Source: Bacillota bacterium (lineage in GTDB: Bacteria; Bacillota; Clostridia; Acetivibrionales; JAKOSZ01). Taken from it: a stretch of DNA of 7,132 bases. The notes beneath the pieces are model-generated. The model had not been told where the DNA came from, searched no databases, and worked only from the letters and a program-made list of their open reading frames with translations. Position numbers and translations under genes: made by a program. The stretch is from positions 1 through 7,132 of the forward strand of contig JAKOSZ010000109.1 of NCBI GenBank assembly GCA_029776555.1, given 5' to 3'. This document shows, piece by piece, positions 5,963 through 7,132 of the stretch; position 1 is the first letter of the stretch; every line of letters begins with the position of its first letter.

Positions 5963-6038
5963 GCACTTTGCAATTCCCGTAAACGCTTCTTGCAAGCCCA
6001 TTTCAGCAAAAAAAATATTCAAATAAGCGTGAAAACAA

Positions 6039-6067
6039 TTGAAATTGGGGTAAATATTTGTTACAAT
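6039..6067 (+). promoter_or_regulatory. Promoter of the NuoE-like (hydrogenase) operon
   Basis: -35 TTGAAA (6039-6044), 17-base spacer, -10 TACAAT (6062-6067): a good sigma-A-type promoter, expected to start near 6074. One Rex-like box overlaps the -10 and a perfect Rex box lies just downstream of the start point. Confidence 0.82.
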
Positions 6068-6075
6068 ATTAACGG
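6058..6075. promoter_or_regulatory. Imperfect Rex-like box over the -10
   Basis: TTGTTACAATATTAACGG matches TTGTTAA-N4-TTAACAA at 11 of 14 defined positions. It covers the -10 and the expected start point, and begins exactly 21 bases before the perfect Rex box, so both would lie on the same face of the helix. Confidence 0.5.
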
Positions 6076-6078
6076 TCA

Positions 6079-6096
6079 TTGTTAACTAATTAACAA
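6079..6096. promoter_or_regulatory. Rex operator, perfect consensus
   Basis: TTGTTAACTAATTAACAA matches TTGTTAA-N4-TTAACAA at all 14 defined positions. It sits at about +6 to +23 relative to the expected start, where a repressor would block initiation or early elongation. Rex boxes commonly precede NADH-linked hydrogenase and fermentation genes in clostridia, which fits the NuoE-like gene downstream. Confidence 0.88.
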
Positions 6097-6167
6097 CAAG
6101 CAGATCCTTCTGACGCAGGACTTTAAGACGCCAGGGAATATGTATCGATGATTGGGAGGTAAGAGCA

Positions 6168-6677
6168 ATGGTCGAATGCAAATGTCGCTTAAGCGGAAGC
6201 GTCGAAGAAAGAGACGAAAAACTGCAAGAAATAATTGACAGGCACAGGAACTCAAGGGGAGCCCTGATACCCATACTCCATGAAGCGCAGGAACTCTACG
6301 GTTATCTTCCCCTTGAAGTGCAGAAGAAAATAGCGGAAGGGCTCAATGTATCCTTGGCCGAAGTTTACGGAGTTGTTACCTTCTACACCCAGTTTTCACT
6401 GACGCCGAAGGGGAAGTACAACATCCAGGTTTGCCTGGGAACGGCCTGCTATGTAAAGGGTGCCAGCCTTGTACTGGATAGGATCAGGGAAAAGCTCGGC
6501 ATCGAAGTGGGCGGCTGTACCAGCGACGGACTGTTTTCGCTGGAAGCCTGCAGATGTGTGGGCGCCTGCGGACTTGCTCCCGTGGTGATGATCAACGGCG
6601 AAGTCTACGGGAGACTTACTCCCGACGACATAGACGGGATACTGGAGAAGTACAGGACAAAGGAAACGGAGAATTAA
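6168..6677 (+). CDS. nuoE: NuoE-like [2Fe-2S] subunit of an NADH-linked hydrogenase (HydC-type)
   Basis: 169 residues, the usual size, with GGGAGGT 7 bases before the ATG. An N-terminal helical part (about 15-80, including the conserved GVVTFYTQF at 68-76) is followed by a thioredoxin-like fold binding one [2Fe-2S] cluster through Cys89 and Cys94 (CLGTAC) and Cys130 and Cys134 (CVGAC). The first four Cys (4, 6, 117, 128) are not part of the family motif. In complex I it passes electrons near the NADH site; in anaerobic clostridia without complex I the same protein is the small subunit (HydC) of trimeric electron-bifurcating [FeFe]-hydrogenases. The hydrogenase role is favoured by the Rex boxes and by the neighbouring hydrogenase-like gene, but the NuoF- and HydA-type partners lie beyond the window. 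A formate dehydrogenase-linked NuoE is the alternative. Confidence 0.92.
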   Translation: MVECKCRLSGSVEERDEKLQEIIDRHRNSRGALIPILHEAQELYGYLPLEVQKKIAEGLNVSLAEVYGVVTFYTQFSLTPKGKYNIQVCLGTACYVKGASLVLDRIREKLGIEVGGCTSDGLFSLEACRCVGACGLAPVVMINGEVYGRLTPDDIDGILEKYRTKETEN

Positions 6678-6691
6678 GAGACGCATAGCCC

Positions 6692-7132
6692 ATGAGGGAT
6701 TTATCGCTTCAGATCCTGGACCTGGTTCAGAACTCCATAAATGCCCGGGCAGGCACAATCCGCATAGGAATTGCGGCTGACACCGAAAGGGACCTGCTGG
6801 AGATCACCATAACCGATGACGGCCAGGGCATGGATCCAGAGTTTGCAAAAACCATTGACGACCCCTTCGTTACAAGCAGGAAGACCAGGAAGGTTGGGCT
6901 TGGGGTTCCCCTCCTTAAGGCAGCGGCAGAAAGGTCAGAAGGCAGTGCGAGGATTGAGTCTGCCAAGGGAAAAGGGACTGTCGCCAGTGCGGAATTCAGG
7001 ATATCCCATATTGACAGGCCTCCGCTGGGCGACCCGGTGGAAACCCTGGTGAGCCTGATAGCTGCTTGGCCCAACTTGAGATTCATACTGACAATGGAGA
7101 GCAAAAACGGAAGCTTTGAACTTGATACCAGG
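6692..7132 (+). CDS. GHKL-type ATP-binding protein (3' end cut by window edge)
   Basis: 147 codons are open to the window edge. Motifs: N-box DLVQNSINAR at 10-19 (Asn14), G1 box DDGQGMDPE at 42-50, and G2 segment KVGLGVPLLKAAAE at 67-80. The N-box resembles the histidine kinase/MutL type rather than the RsbW type of the other ATPase, so the two are not recent duplicates. No phosphoacceptor His or sensor domain is visible before it, so it is not a normal histidine kinase. After the ATPase fold comes a segment ISHIDRPPLGD (about 104-114) and a further domain start, as in clostridial proteins encoded right after nuoE in hydrogenase operons. It begins 14 bases after the nuoE stop with only a weak ribosome site (AAGAG, 6676-6680), suggesting coupling to nuoE. 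Its role is unknown. Confidence 0.85.
   Translation, partial: MRDLSLQILDLVQNSINARAGTIRIGIAADTERDLLEITITDDGQGMDPEFAKTIDDPFVTSRKTRKVGLGVPLLKAAAERSEGSARIESAKGKGTVASAEFRISHIDRPPLGDPVETLVSLIAAWPNLRFILTMESKNGSFELDTR

Larger units (their letters stand above)
5865..6167. other. Regulatory intergenic region between the PHP and NuoE-like genes
   Basis: 303 bases without a credible gene. From left to right: a weak TTTTGCA/TGCAAAA dyad (5878-5884 with 5903-5909), two perfect 12-bp palindromes (5936-5947 and 5951-5962), TTGCAA repeats at 5880, 5968 and 5990, an A-run at 6008-6015, a promoter (6039-6067), two Rex boxes (6058-6096), and a leader of about 94 bases ending in GGGAGGT at 6154-6160 ahead of the NuoE-like ATG. 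No strong terminator is seen, so read-through from the PHP gene is possible. Confidence 0.6.

Noticed and set aside
1..7132. CRISPR arrays, insertion sequences, tRNA or rRNA genes, prophage or other mobile signs
   Set aside because: No regularly spaced repeats, transposase motifs, terminal inverted repeats or RNA-gene patterns were seen; codon use looks uniform across the window.

Overview
The window looks like chromosomal DNA of an anaerobic Gram-positive bacterium of the Clostridia in the broad sense. This rests on gene content (a clostridial-type long nucleoside kinase, a DUF1540 protein, a sensory-type [FeFe]-hydrogenase protein, DRTGG and PHP proteins, and a NuoE-like subunit of an NADH-linked hydrogenase). 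It also rests on strong AGGAGG-type ribosome binding sites, TTG starts, heavy use of AGG (Arg) and ATA (Ile) codons, and Rex boxes of the TTGTTAA-N4-TTAACAA form. Base composition is moderately GC-rich by eye. I cannot name a genus from the sequence alone.

Layout. (1) 1-718 (+): the C-terminal part of a uridine-kinase-like nucleoside kinase, cut by the left edge, followed by a hairpin at 735-766. (2) 785-955 (-): a 56-residue cysteine-rich DUF1540 protein, convergent with the kinase. (3) 1128-2666 (+): xylB, xylulokinase, divergent from the DUF1540 gene and without visible pentose-pathway neighbours. (4) 2667-2908: a control region with a strong extended -10 promoter, a Rex box covering its -35, and a structured leader. 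(5) 2909-5864 (+): four genes, namely an anti-sigma-type GHKL ATPase, an iron-sulfur/[FeFe]-hydrogenase-like protein with altered active-site motifs, a DRTGG-domain protein and a PHP-domain phosphoesterase-like protein. (6) 5865-6167: a 303-base control region with perfect palindromes, a second promoter and two Rex boxes 21 bp apart, one of them perfect. (7) 6168-7132 (+): a NuoE/HydC-like thioredoxin-fold [2Fe-2S] subunit and the first 147 residues of a second GHKL ATPase, cut by the right edge.

How the genes fit together. The NuoE-like gene is probably the start of an NADH-dependent, probably electron-bifurcating, [FeFe]-hydrogenase operon continuing to the right (a NuoF-like and a HydA-like gene would be expected). 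The upstream four-gene unit looks like a signalling module. The hydrogenase-like protein keeps the cysteines expected to hold an H-cluster but has Ala where catalytic enzymes have the proton-shuttling Cys, as in proposed H2-sensing hydrogenases, and it sits between kinase-like ATPases and small regulatory-domain proteins. Both promoters carry Rex boxes, so the sequence suggests that the NADH/NAD+ ratio gates both units while the sensory protein could report H2 or redox state. The Rex boxes, promoters and active-site substitutions are directly visible; the sensing role and signalling chain are inference.
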